This document shows positions 50,200-57,909 of a stretch of DNA of 64,000 nt, in pieces. Source of the stretch: Xanthomonas chitinilytica (lineage in GTDB: Bacteria; Pseudomonadota; Gammaproteobacteria; Xanthomonadales; Xanthomonadaceae); contig NZ_JAPCHY010000005.1 in NCBI RefSeq assembly GCF_026107455.2, positions 186,001 through 250,000 on the forward strand. Reading direction: 5' to 3'. The notes below the pieces were generated by a model, which worked only from the letters and a program-made list of their open reading frames with translations, made no database searches and was not told the origin of the DNA. Numbering within the stretch: the stretch's first letter is position 1; each line of letters opens with the position of its first letter. The position numbers were made by a program, and so were the translations under genes.

Positions 50200-51265
50200 T
50201 AGCACGGCGATCTTGGCCGCCGCCGGTTCGCGTAAGACGGAATACATCGTCGATTCGGCGCTGGCGGTGACCGACGGCCGAGTACTGATCACGACCTACA
50301 CCAACGAGAACCAGCGGCAGATAGTCCGGCGCATCGAGCAGAAGGCCGGCATCATGCCGCCGCACATCTCCGTCGTCGGGTGGTACTCGTTCCTGATAGC
50401 GCACTGCGTCAAGCCCTACCAGCGGGCAAGGGTCGGTGAGCCCCTGCTGATCAATGGGTTGAACTTCAAGGGGAGCAGAAGCAGGTTTGCAAGGAAATCG
50501 GAGAGCCGGTACTTCCTGGACGGCAACAACGATCTGTACCGCGACGGCGTCTCGGACTTCGTCGTCACACTCAACGGCGACACGAACGGCGCAGTAGTTC
50601 GCAGGCTCGAGAACATATATACGCACATCCTTGTTGACGAAGTCCAGGATCTAGTTGGCTACGATCTCGATGTGCTGGATATGTTGCTGGCATCGAGGGT
50701 CAGGCTGACGCTGGTCGGTGACCCAAGGCAGCACACGCTGTCAACTAATAACGGCCCGAGAAACAAGAAGTATCGCGGACCGGGGATCAAGGACTGGTTT
50801 GCGGAGCGGGCTGGTACCTGTGAGCTGCAGACGCGGGATGTCAGCTACCGATGCAATCAGGCGATCTGCGACTTTGCGGACGCCATCTACCCGAACATGC
50901 CCAGGACGAGATCGTCGGATGTCGGCGAGACGGGACACGACGGCATATTCTACTTGGCGCCCACGCGGGTGGCCGAATACTTGGACGAGTACCGTGGTGT
51001 GACCGTGCTGAGGGACAGCAAGAGAGCCGACACTCTTGGACTGGCCGCGATGAACATCGGCGTTTCCAAGGGAAGTACGTTCGACAGGGTCATGATTTTC
51101 CCGACCCAACCCATGGTCGAGTACCTCAAGAAGCGAGATCCGACGAAACTGAAAGCGCCGGAACGGCTCTACGTGGCGGTGACCCGTGCAAGGTTCAGTG
51201 TCGCGTTCGTCGTCGGTGACTTGGCAGATCTGGGAGTGAAAACTGTGGCCGGTAGCGGGTGGTGA
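50183..51265 (+). CDS. gajB: Gabija GajB-like UvrD-type helicase, short form
   Basis: The 360-residue protein has SF1 helicase motifs: a P-loop ILAAAGSRKTEYIV (residue ~10), motif II HILVDEVQDL (near 150), GDPRQ (near 178), SYRCN (near 220) and motif VI ERLYVAVTRAR (near 327). It is shorter than typical GajB (about 490) and the P-loop has Arg where Gly of GK is expected, so ATPase strength is uncertain. The overlap with gajA and the pairing of OLD with UvrD support a Gabija-like (class 2 OLD) system. Confidence 0.8.
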   Translation: MSSAPSSTAILAAAGSRKTEYIVDSALAVTDGRVLITTYTNENQRQIVRRIEQKAGIMPPHISVVGWYSFLIAHCVKPYQRARVGEPLLINGLNFKGSRSRFARKSESRYFLDGNNDLYRDGVSDFVVTLNGDTNGAVVRRLENIYTHILVDEVQDLVGYDLDVLDMLLASRVRLTLVGDPRQHTLSTNNGPRNKKYRGPGIKDWFAERAGTCELQTRDVSYRCNQAICDFADAIYPNMPRTRSSDVGETGHDGIFYLAPTRVAEYLDEYRGVTVLRDSKRADTLGLAAMNIGVSKGSTFDRVMIFPTQPMVEYLKKRDPTKLKAPERLYVAVTRARFSVAFVVGDLADLGVKTVAGSGW

Positions 51266-51322
51266 TCTGGGCCGAACACCGGCGGTGGAGCACTGGTTAG
51301 GTCTCCTGAACGCTGAGTCCAC

Positions 51323-51607
51323 ATGATGTCCGCTCGCATGCTCCAGCTGCTGTTGACTCAGTATCCCGGACATGTCGCCTTGGGCGTGGAACAGGCGGCC
51401 ATAGTGCTGGGGCTGAGCGCACAGACCATCCGTGCCTGGATGCGGGAGGGGCGTCTGCCCGGGGCGCGAAAGGTCGGGGGCAAGTGGATGGTGCCGCTGC
51501 CAGAACTGGCCGAAGTTCTTGAGCCGACGGTCCGGGCGCCCGCGCTTCCCACGCGGCCGCGCATGTTGGGGAGCGGCAAGGGGCGGCGCGCGATCGTCAT
51601 GAACTAG
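51323..51607 (+). CDS. Excisionase/MerR-like helix-turn-helix protein
   Basis: The 94-residue protein has GVEQAAIVLGLSAQTIRAWM and REGRLPGARKVGGKWMVPLP (residues ~21-60), the pattern of excisionase-type DNA-binding proteins. The ATG could be 51323 or 51326. It is far from the integrase and 50 bases after gajB. It could be a directionality factor or a regulator of the replication region downstream. Confidence 0.75.
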   Translation: MMSARMLQLLLTQYPGHVALGVEQAAIVLGLSAQTIRAWMREGRLPGARKVGGKWMVPLPELAEVLEPTVRAPALPTRPRMLGSGKGRRAIVMN

Positions 51608-52103
51608 GGTGCCGGCACGGGTGGGCCGCCTGGCGGCGGCCGGACAACTGGGGAAGAGCAAGGGCCCTGGCGGCGCTGGCGCGCCGCTGCTCCGCGCCGG
51701 GGTGGGTAGGGGCAGGTTGACTCCTGGGCGGGCGCTGACGGGCTGTTGAGAGCGATCTGGGGTCAAGGCCGAAGGCGGGCCGCCGGCAGGCGGCCATGGT
51801 CCTGGCCACCGGCCAGTGGTCCGCTCCCGAAGGGAGCGTAGGGATGGGGAAGGTTTCCCATGGATGCGGTGATATCCACCCACAGAACGAGGCCGGCAGG
51901 GGCGCAGCCCCTCGGCGCTGTTGCTGTCGCTTTTGCTGTTGCGCTTCCTCCCGATCAAAGATCGACGCGCGCGGCAGCGCGCCCTTTGAACCTTTAGAGC
52001 TTTAAAAACCTTAAAACCTTGCATGCGCGCGGGCAGCTTCAATATCTGGCGAAAAGTTCAGCGAAAACAGTAAGATACGGTGGTATATGCTATCTGGTTG
52101 GGC
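51608..52103. other. Non-coding leader of the replication origin
   Basis: About 500 bases without a supported gene. The first part is GC-rich with palindromes (GGGCCGCCGGCAGGCGGCC near 51778). An A+T-rich stretch at about 51986-52020 (CTTTAGAGCTTTAAAAACC...) precedes the iterons and could be the melting region of the origin. Confidence 0.5.
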
Positions 52104-52219
52104 GCGGTGATAACCCCCTATGCGCGCGGTGATAACCCCCTACGCCGACGCCTCCTGCCGCGGTGATAACCCCCTACGCGCGCGGTGATAACCCCCTATG
52201 GCGCGGTGATAACCCCCTA
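52104..52219. repeat. Iterons: five copies of GCGGTGATAACCCCCTA
   Basis: Perfect 17-base direct repeats start at 52104, 52126, 52160, 52182 and 52203, with spacings of 22, 34, 22 and 21 bases (about two helical turns). They lie just upstream of a small ribbon-helix-helix gene and a replication initiator gene. This is the layout of an iteron-controlled plasmid origin, bound by the Rep protein. Confidence 0.92.
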
Positions 52220-52312
52220 TGCCGAGAACGACGTATCTGACCAGGGTGGGTGGTCTTGACGGCTTTCATTTTTCTGCTTGCATGCAGTCGACAACATCTA
52301 CGGACGATATGC

Positions 52313-52558
52313 ATGAGTTTGCTTGCCAACACAGCCCCGCTTCTTGACGGCGAAAAGTTGACAGTCAATCGCGTGGTACGCCTCACCAAGTCCCAGGAGA
52401 AGCGCCTGGTGGCGGCGGCCAAGAAAAGCGGTGTGAGGGTCAGTGCCTACATGCGAGCGGTACTGGATCATTCAACCAGGGAGGGTTGGGAGATTGAACG
52501 CACCGTCTCGGTGAGTGAGCGTGTGGTTGGGGTCAAGAGGGACTCCTATGAGCGGTAA
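52313..52558 (+). CDS. Ribbon-helix-helix regulator upstream of rep
   Basis: The 81-residue protein contains LTVNRVVRLTKSQEKRLVAA and KSGVRVSAYMRAVLDHS, a ribbon-helix-helix pattern. It overlaps the initiator gene by 11 bases, so it may regulate rep or plasmid copy number. The ATG at 52313 (MSLLANTAPLLDGEK) was chosen because the longer frame extends into the AT-rich leader. Confidence 0.7.
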   Translation: MSLLANTAPLLDGEKLTVNRVVRLTKSQEKRLVAAAKKSGVRVSAYMRAVLDHSTREGWEIERTVSVSERVVGVKRDSYER

Positions 52559-53510
52559 GACGGATGCCGAAGCGCAAACATTGACACCAGCCGAAGTGGA
52601 AACGCCTGAAGCTCCAAGTCCAGCTCTGGCGCGTCTTCCCCTATCCATTGCGCGCAGTGATCTGTTCTCTGTGGCGCAACGGGGTGAGTACAAAACAAAT
52701 GTCGTTCTCAATACCGCCAAGAGAGGAGTGAACGCAGTTATTGTTTACCGCGGGCCGCACTTGAATATGGAGCATTTCAGGGCGTGGCAAGCCATCATGT
52801 TTATCGCGGAAAGAAACAACGCCTTAGGAGGGCAGCCGTTCTGCGCCAGCGCGGCAGAAATCCTGCGGTATATGGGGAAGAACCCTGAGGACAAGGCTCA
52901 GAAAAAGCTCCTTTGGTCGTTGATGCTTGACCTGAAGGGCACAGCTATTGAAATCCAATCAAACGGTATTTCCTGGGTTGACAGCCTGCTTGGACCATTC
53001 AGAAAGAATCAAAGAACAAAGCAGCTGATCATCCGTCTCGGCAATAATATCGATACCGAATTGGTGGATCGTGAAGTGCTAAGGAACGATGTGAATAGGG
53101 TGGGTGAACTTGGTCGCTACTACCTAGCGATCTGGTTGCATGGGTTTATTTCCAGCCAAAGCAGCCGTCCCGACAAGAAGCCAACGAAGCATATTTTTGA
53201 GGTCGATGAGCTACGACGCATGTGTGGGACGAGGGTCAAAGAGCGGCGGCATTTTGTGCAGGAGCTGGAAAAAGCACTGAACAGGCTCAAGGAGACGGAC
53301 AGGAAGTTGGTTGTGGAGTGGGGTTGGTGCGGAGATGACACCAAGAAGGTATGGGTGAAGAAAACACACACATTAGTCAAGATGCTGACTGAAAGTCCTG
53401 AGGCAGCGAAGGTTCGGGAGCACGCCGAGAAGGCAAAAGCGGGCCTGCCGCACAAAAAGCGCTTCCGCCCCCAGAATGAAATCAACGCGCCTCGCGGGTT
53501 GGTGATGTGA
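52548..53510 (+). CDS. Plasmid replication initiator (TrfA-like)
   Basis: The 320-residue protein has a TrfA-type core: YRGPHLNMEHFRAWQAIMFI (near residue 64), a winged-helix region FCASAAEILRYMGKN, and the second DNA-binding half LGRYYLAIWLHGFISSQSSR. It should bind the iterons and recruit host DnaB. Its lower GC than neighbours suggests a separate origin. It overlaps the upstream RHH gene. Replication would let the excised element persist as a plasmid. Confidence 0.82.
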   Translation: MSGKTDAEAQTLTPAEVETPEAPSPALARLPLSIARSDLFSVAQRGEYKTNVVLNTAKRGVNAVIVYRGPHLNMEHFRAWQAIMFIAERNNALGGQPFCASAAEILRYMGKNPEDKAQKKLLWSLMLDLKGTAIEIQSNGISWVDSLLGPFRKNQRTKQLIIRLGNNIDTELVDREVLRNDVNRVGELGRYYLAIWLHGFISSQSSRPDKKPTKHIFEVDELRRMCGTRVKERRHFVQELEKALNRLKETDRKLVVEWGWCGDDTKKVWVKKTHTLVKMLTESPEAAKVREHAEKAKAGLPHKKRFRPQNEINAPRGLVM

Positions 53511-53616
53511 TGGACATCGAATACATGAAAATCCCCGCAGAGGTCCCTTTCCCGAGCTGGGTGATCAACTCCGGCGTGTTCAGGGGAGGGGAGGGCGAAC
53601 CGCACAAGCTCGGTAG

Positions 53617-53802
53617 GGCTTTCAGGTGGAGTACGCCTGCCGAACGCCAGACCGGGAAGCCGTGGAGCAGGCCATGCATGTCGCCTTCGGGCCGACGAGG
53701 CTGAGCCACAAGCGGGAGTTCTTCCAGCTCTCGGTGGAGCAGGCGATCGCGGTGCTGTCGTTGCACCACGAGGAAGGCGTGCCAGCTGCTGTCGACTCGT
53801 AA
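53617..53802 (+). pseudogene. Fragment of a T5orf172/GIY-YIG-type protein
   Basis: The frame opens after a TAG at 53614 and reads FQVEYACRTPDREAVEQAMH, then VAFGPTRLSHKREFFQLSVE and AVLSLHHEEG. The H-x-AF...R...REFF pattern is the end of T5orf172/GIY-YIG-type domains; the catalytic front is missing. A different frame upstream (ATG at 53510, MDIEYMKIPAEVPFPSW) could be a remnant of another start. A deletion or frameshift probably removed the rest. Confidence 0.55.
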
Positions 53803-53865
53803 CGGTTCCGGGCTGCGCTGGTGCCCTTGAAGGCCCTGAAACCCTTCGGATAAGGTTGGCGTGAC

Positions 53866-53885
53866 ATGCTGACGGGGGGGGGGAG
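53866..53885 (+). promoter_or_regulatory. Ten-G tract as ribosome-binding site of the 534-aa gene
   Basis: G10 at 53874-53883 lies directly before AG-ATG (53886). An upstream ATG at 53866 is now out of frame and gives only MLTGGGRC before a stop; one extra G would bring it in frame with the gene. Tract slippage could therefore change spacing and start choice. A sequencing miscount of the tract is possible. Confidence 0.6.
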
Positions 53886-55490
53886 ATGCTGATCTATGCC
53901 AGTAGGTTGATGTTGGAGCCCGAGGATGGGCCTATGGCGATCATTCGGCAGCTGGCTAAATGGATCAGCCAGCGAAGCCAGGGGTATATCGACAATGATC
54001 GCTTGGCCGAGGGCATACGCGAGCTCCGGATCAAGGATGGAAGTACGCTGACATCGAGAGCTACGGCGAGCCTCCAATCGGGTGTCGTCTACCCGTACTT
54101 GTTTAGTTCGGAACTCAAGCACCGAGACAGTGTGGTATCTGGCCGAAGCTGGACCACAGAAGTTGGGTTGCGACAGGAATCGTCCGGCAGCCCAATTGAG
54201 TGTACGGTTCTGCTAAAAACAGACGAAATAAGCGCCAGGGTCACGGCACCCATTCAAGTCACGCGGCCACGAATCGTTGAGCTAATTCTTGAGAGCTGTA
54301 AACCAGTGAGCTCGACGCCTGGTCTTTCGCTCAAGAGCTTGGACGAAGACAGCGCCAAGGCATTCCTCTACCAAATTGAGCGCGAGGATCGAGCTCCGCT
54401 GGTGCTCTTGAGCTGCTCGCGCAATGGGAGCTGCCTCGTAGATCCAGGCCGTCTTCGGTCAGTTCTAGTGGGCCTTGCCGATGTTGTTGTAATACCTGCA
54501 GGTGCTGACACCTATGCCATCGAGTCACAGGTCGGACGAAAGTACAGTGCGTTCGGTGGTGCAGTAAACATCATTTTCCCCATGCGCCAAGGGCGGGCGG
54601 ACCGCTTCTGCGAAACCGTGCTGCTAAGGCCAGAAGCGCTCGAGGGCCTCATTGAGGCCGGCAGTAGCGTGGAGTCCGAGGTCCTTGCGGCGATCACCCA
54701 TCGGACGAATCTTCCAGCGTCATGGAGAAGGATCTCGCTGGACAAGGTAGGGCAGGCCATTCTTCAAGGAAAGATGGCTGCGTTGCTTGCGCAAGCCAAC
54801 GCGAGCGGGGACGCGGAAGCCATTTCCGAGTACGTCGAACTCCTCAAGGCGGCTGACGATGAGCTAAGGGGCAAGGAAGCTGAACTGGTCCAGGCGCGCG
54901 CCGATATTGAGGAGCGGGACGAGGAGAACCGTGATCTCAGGGCCAACATCTACGGTTTGAAGCAGATGTTGGGCGGCATGCAGCCTGATGATGGTGACGA
55001 GGATGTTCTGGAAGTTCTTGGGCCGCTGCGTGAGAAGGTCGTAAGCGCGATATGTGCCACCCCTTCGCTGTATGAGGTTGTGGAGTTGATGGCGGTGCTG
55101 TATCCGGACCGCCTTGTCTTCCTGGATACCTGCCTTGCATCAGCCAAGGAGTCTGATCGGGGCGGTTTTCGTCTCGGCCAGAAGGCCTTTGAGTTACTGA
55201 ATGCCTTGGCCACGGGCTACTGGCAGGCCTTGTCGGAAGGGAAGGGCGATCAGCAGGCAAAGGCGGCTTTCGGACATAACGCGTTTGCGGCCAACGAGGC
55301 GGAAACTCTCAGCAAGGAAGGGAAGCGCCTCCGTACGTTTGCCTACCGAGGGCGGGACATCGTCATGGAGAAGCACCTCAAGCATGGCGTAAAGGACAGC
55401 AAAGCCGAGACGCTTCGCATTCACTTCGAATGGCTAGCAGACGAGCGGAAGCTGGTGGTAGGACATTGCGGGAAGCACCTAAACTTCTGA
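53886..55490 (+). CDS. Large protein of unknown family, possible defence gene
   Basis: The 534-residue product is soluble. Residues ~1-310 show a mixed fold (MLIYASRLMLEPEDGPMAII, then LVGLADVVVIPAGADTYAIE). A coiled coil covers ~310-365 (EELRGKEAELVQARADIEERDEENRDL region). The C-terminal ~170 residues end with RLRTFAYRGRDIVMEKHLK ... RIHFEWLADERKLVVGHCGK, which looks like a compact conserved domain. I cannot name the family. Location beside the replicon and other defence cargo, plus the G-tract, suggests a switchable accessory function. Confidence 0.75.
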   Translation: MLIYASRLMLEPEDGPMAIIRQLAKWISQRSQGYIDNDRLAEGIRELRIKDGSTLTSRATASLQSGVVYPYLFSSELKHRDSVVSGRSWTTEVGLRQESSGSPIECTVLLKTDEISARVTAPIQVTRPRIVELILESCKPVSSTPGLSLKSLDEDSAKAFLYQIEREDRAPLVLLSCSRNGSCLVDPGRLRSVLVGLADVVVIPAGADTYAIESQVGRKYSAFGGAVNIIFPMRQGRADRFCETVLLRPEALEGLIEAGSSVESEVLAAITHRTNLPASWRRISLDKVGQAILQGKMAALLAQANASGDAEAISEYVELLKAADDELRGKEAELVQARADIEERDEENRDLRANIYGLKQMLGGMQPDDGDEDVLEVLGPLREKVVSAICATPSLYEVVELMAVLYPDRLVFLDTCLASAKESDRGGFRLGQKAFELLNALATGYWQALSEGKGDQQAKAAFGHNAFAANEAETLSKEGKRLRTFAYRGRDIVMEKHLKHGVKDSKAETLRIHFEWLADERKLVVGHCGKHLNF

Positions 55491-55740
55491 ATAGGAAAAC
55501 CCTTACATAGGCCGCCATTCGTCCCCTATGGCACCGCCCGCCCGCTGCGCGCACTCTATCCATGCCGCCTGCGTTGCCAGATCGGGGTAACACCATCGAC
55601 ACGATGTCTGGGGTGCCGTGAAGCTCGCCGTCCATGAGGATAGGGCGGCGCTACTGACGCGTTGCGACACCTCCGCCCAACGTTGACGAACGCCAACATT
55701 CTGCTACTCGTGGTTACATCACAACCATGAGCACCACAGC
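55491..55740. other. Gap upstream of two RHH genes
   Basis: No gene seen. It contains a CAACGTTG palindrome near 55679 with flanking GTTG/CAAC half-sites, possibly an operator for the small DNA-binding proteins that follow. Confidence 0.4.
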
Positions 55741-55989
55741 ATGCGGAAGCAGGGCGAAAACACCGGCAAGATCATGCCGGACAAAGAACCGATCAAGAAG
55801 GCGCGCGTTGTGGGAACGCGCATCAGTGGCGCCCAGGCCGAGAAGCTTGAGCCCTTGGCCAACGCCAGCAACATGACAGAGTCCACCTACATCCGGCATG
55901 TCATCCAGCGCGCCATCGACGAGGGCTGGGTTTTCAAGCTCGAGATGACGGCTGTTGCCACTGCGGCGCCGAAGCCGCGCGGCCCCTGA
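55741..55989 (+). CDS. Ribbon-helix-helix-like small protein 1
   Basis: The 82-residue product contains ARVVGTRISGAQAEKLEPLA and NASNMTESTYIRHVIQRAID, a ribbon-helix-helix-like pattern. It is a paralog of the gene at 56001: both share ASNMT-x-STY-x-R and AIDE-x-WV. It ends 11 bases before that gene, and both precede the pilin gene. Confidence 0.7.
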   Translation: MRKQGENTGKIMPDKEPIKKARVVGTRISGAQAEKLEPLANASNMTESTYIRHVIQRAIDEGWVFKLEMTAVATAAPKPRGP

Positions 55990-56000
55990 GTGGAGGGGAC

Positions 56001-56267
56001 ATGCGCGAAACTGGAGCCAACTATGGGCGGCTGGCACCCGACCAGCACCTCACGATCAAGGACAAGCCGGTATCCGCTCGCGTGAGCGGTGAGCAAGCCG
56101 AGCAAATCGAATTCCTGGCTGACGCAAGCAACATGACCATGTCGACCTACCTGCGGCTGATCTTGCAGAAGGCCATCGACGAACAGTGGGTCTATCAGCC
56201 ATTGGGGAATGCAGAAACTGCGAACGAAAGCAGCAAAAAAGCGCAGCTTCAGCGCATGGGGCGTTGA
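56001..56267 (+). CDS. Ribbon-helix-helix-like small protein 2
   Basis: The 88-residue product contains KPVSARVSGEQAEQIEFLAD and ASNMTMSTYLRLILQKAIDE. It is clearly related to the preceding gene product by duplication. It ends 79 bases before the pilin start, so the pair may regulate the pilin. Confidence 0.7.
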   Translation: MRETGANYGRLAPDQHLTIKDKPVSARVSGEQAEQIEFLADASNMTMSTYLRLILQKAIDEQWVYQPLGNAETANESSKKAQLQRMGR

Positions 56268-56346
56268 CTGCGTTCATGTTCTGTCTAGGTTGAAGCCATG
56301 GCCCTGGGTAAGGGCTGCTCGCAAAACCTACTCAGAGACCTATTCC

Positions 56347-56925
56347 ATGAAAAACTTCAAACAAGCCCGCAATCAGGGCGGTTTCTCGCTGATCGAGTTG
56401 CTGCTCGTGCTGGCCATCATCGCCGCGCTGGCCGTTGCAGCGTTCATCGTGTACCCGCGCGTCCAGGCTGGCCGTAACGCCACCTACGAAAGCCAGGTTC
56501 TTTCCTCGGCCCAGGCCGGTATCAAGGCGCTGTTCACTACGAACAACTATGCAAACGTCAGCAAGGCCGCTGCCTACAATGCTGAGATCTTCCCGGCCAA
56601 CATGAATATTTCGGCTACCTCCATCCAGAATCAGTGGGCTGGCGAAGTGAATGTTCAGCCTTCCGATGCTGCTGGCGCTACTGTGTCCACCCCGATCGCT
56701 CGCTATTTCAAGATCACCTACCCCAATGTGCCGGCTGATGTGTGCATCCGTTTGGCGGGTGCTGCGGTTCAGAACTTTGGGACGGTGCTGGTGGGTGGCG
56801 CTACGCCAGTGAAGGTCCAAGACCTTTACAGCTCTGGATCGAATGCGTTGCGGCTGAATGAGTCGCTGATCGCCACGAACTGCAAGCAGGACGGCGGTGC
56901 GACTCTGGTGTTGGTCTCCAACTGA
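56347..56925 (+). CDS. Type IVb major pilin-like protein (PilS-like)
   Basis: The 192-residue protein begins with a prepilin signal ending in GG, followed by FSLIELLLVLAIIAALAVAAF. The mature part has YESQVLSSAQAGIKALF, AAAYNAEIFPANM and a disulfide-type cysteine pair (VCIRL and TNCKQDGG). This is the PilS layout of thin conjugative pili. It lies 13 kb from the tip-like pilin gene and no assembly genes are present. A strong terminator follows. Confidence 0.82.
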   Translation: MKNFKQARNQGGFSLIELLLVLAIIAALAVAAFIVYPRVQAGRNATYESQVLSSAQAGIKALFTTNNYANVSKAAAYNAEIFPANMNISATSIQNQWAGEVNVQPSDAAGATVSTPIARYFKITYPNVPADVCIRLAGAAVQNFGTVLVGGATPVKVQDLYSSGSNALRLNESLIATNCKQDGGATLVLVSN

Positions 56926-56948
56926 TCCAAGGGGTTTCACTGCATAAC

Positions 56949-56986
56949 GACCAACGGCGCCCTGTGGCGCCGTTGGTCTTCTTCGT
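56949..56986 (+). terminator. Strong terminator after the pilin gene
   Basis: A perfect 13-bp stem GACCAACGGCGCC/GGCGCCGTTGGTC with a CTGT loop (56949-56978) is followed by TTCTTCGTTT. It separates the pilin from the convergent minus-strand genes. Confidence 0.9.
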
Positions 56987-57001
56987 TTCCGCTTCTTGCG
57001 T

Positions 57002-57280
57002 TTACGCATCGCAGTCCTCCTTCTGTTTATCACAGTGTGTTTCAGCCCGTTTCTTGGCGAGCTGATCCGTTTCAAGGTCGTAGCGGGCGAGGGGGTGCAC
57101 TTCCTTGTGCACGATGTGGAGGATCTTTTCCCAGTCAGCCACCCCATGCCGTTCGATAGCGTTCTCGGTCTTTTGCAGCACCAGAGTGGCAATCCGGATG
57201 CGAGCTCCAATGCTGGCGTCGGTCAGCGGATGGCGATCGAGGTAGGCCATCAAGCAGTACGCTTTCAGAAAGTCCTTCAT
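57002..57280 (-). CDS. Unknown 92-residue protein
   Basis: The product (MKDFLKAYCLMAYLDRHPLT...) is helical, with RIRIATLVLQKTENAIERHG in the middle and a Lys/Asp-rich, Cys-containing tail (DKQKEDCDA). No family recognised. It ends 3 bases before the partner gene begins its coding end and is cotranscribed with it. Confidence 0.65.
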   Translation of the reverse strand: MKDFLKAYCLMAYLDRHPLTDASIGARIRIATLVLQKTENAIERHGVADWEKILHIVHKEVHPLARYDLETDQLAKKRAETHCDKQKEDCDA

Positions 57281-57283
57281 GGC

Positions 57284-57775
57284 TCACCACCAGCTCGTGT
57301 AGTAGACGAACTTGCCGGCGGCCAATTCGGCACGGGCGATGGCAATGAACTCCAGATCGTCTGCCTGCTCGGAGCCGTCGCTCTCACCAAAGAAGAAGCC
57401 GGTCGTCTTGGGGAGGCGGCCCTGGCGCACGGTGTGCTCCAGGTCATCCAGATCCTGGACAGCCAAGGGCACCCGCTCTTCCTTGTTGAACATTCGGGGC
57501 TTCTTGTGCCATCGCATGCTCTTCCAACGACGCTCCATCCAGCCATGCAGGTCAGGATGCTTGCGCCAGCGGTAGAGCAGGGTGCTGCCAGGGAGAATGA
57601 AGTCGCTGTCCAGAAGCGCCGCACCGTGGTCGGGGACGCCCGTAAACTCAAACTGGCCAACAATGAATTGCGGCAGCTCCTTCCCGCCCTCAGGCGCCCG
57701 ATAGTTGAGAACATCGCGCGGCTTGGCAAACATCTCCGAGCGATCGAGAGAAAACGCATACATATCCAGACCCAT
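57284..57775 (-). CDS. Conserved MGLDMYAF-type hypothetical protein
   Basis: The 163-residue product begins MGLDMYAFSLDRSEMFAKP and contains LYRWRKHPDLHGWMERRW and GKFVYYTSWW at the end. Proteins starting MGLDMYA are widespread on mobile DNA and are sometimes mislabelled as kinases; the function is unknown. It is the upstream gene of the 92-residue protein. Confidence 0.7.
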   Translation of the reverse strand: MGLDMYAFSLDRSEMFAKPRDVLNYRAPEGGKELPQFIVGQFEFTGVPDHGAALLDSDFILPGSTLLYRWRKHPDLHGWMERRWKSMRWHKKPRMFNKEERVPLAVQDLDDLEHTVRQGRLPKTTGFFFGESDGSEQADDLEFIAIARAELAAGKFVYYTSWW

Positions 57776-57909
57776 TGGCTATCTCCTGTTGGTTGGGAGA
57801 CGCTATGGTCTTGCCTGATACGCGGCCGACTGGGTTGCAGCGTTACCACCTAGAGCCCGGGGGCGGGGCATAGACCGAGGGGCAGAGAGGGTGCCCCCCT
57901 AAATTCCTA

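Noticed and set aside
52104-52219. CRISPR array
   Set aside because: Repeats are 17 bases with spacers of only 4-17 bases that are themselves GC-rich repeat edges; no cas genes; location before rep shows iterons.
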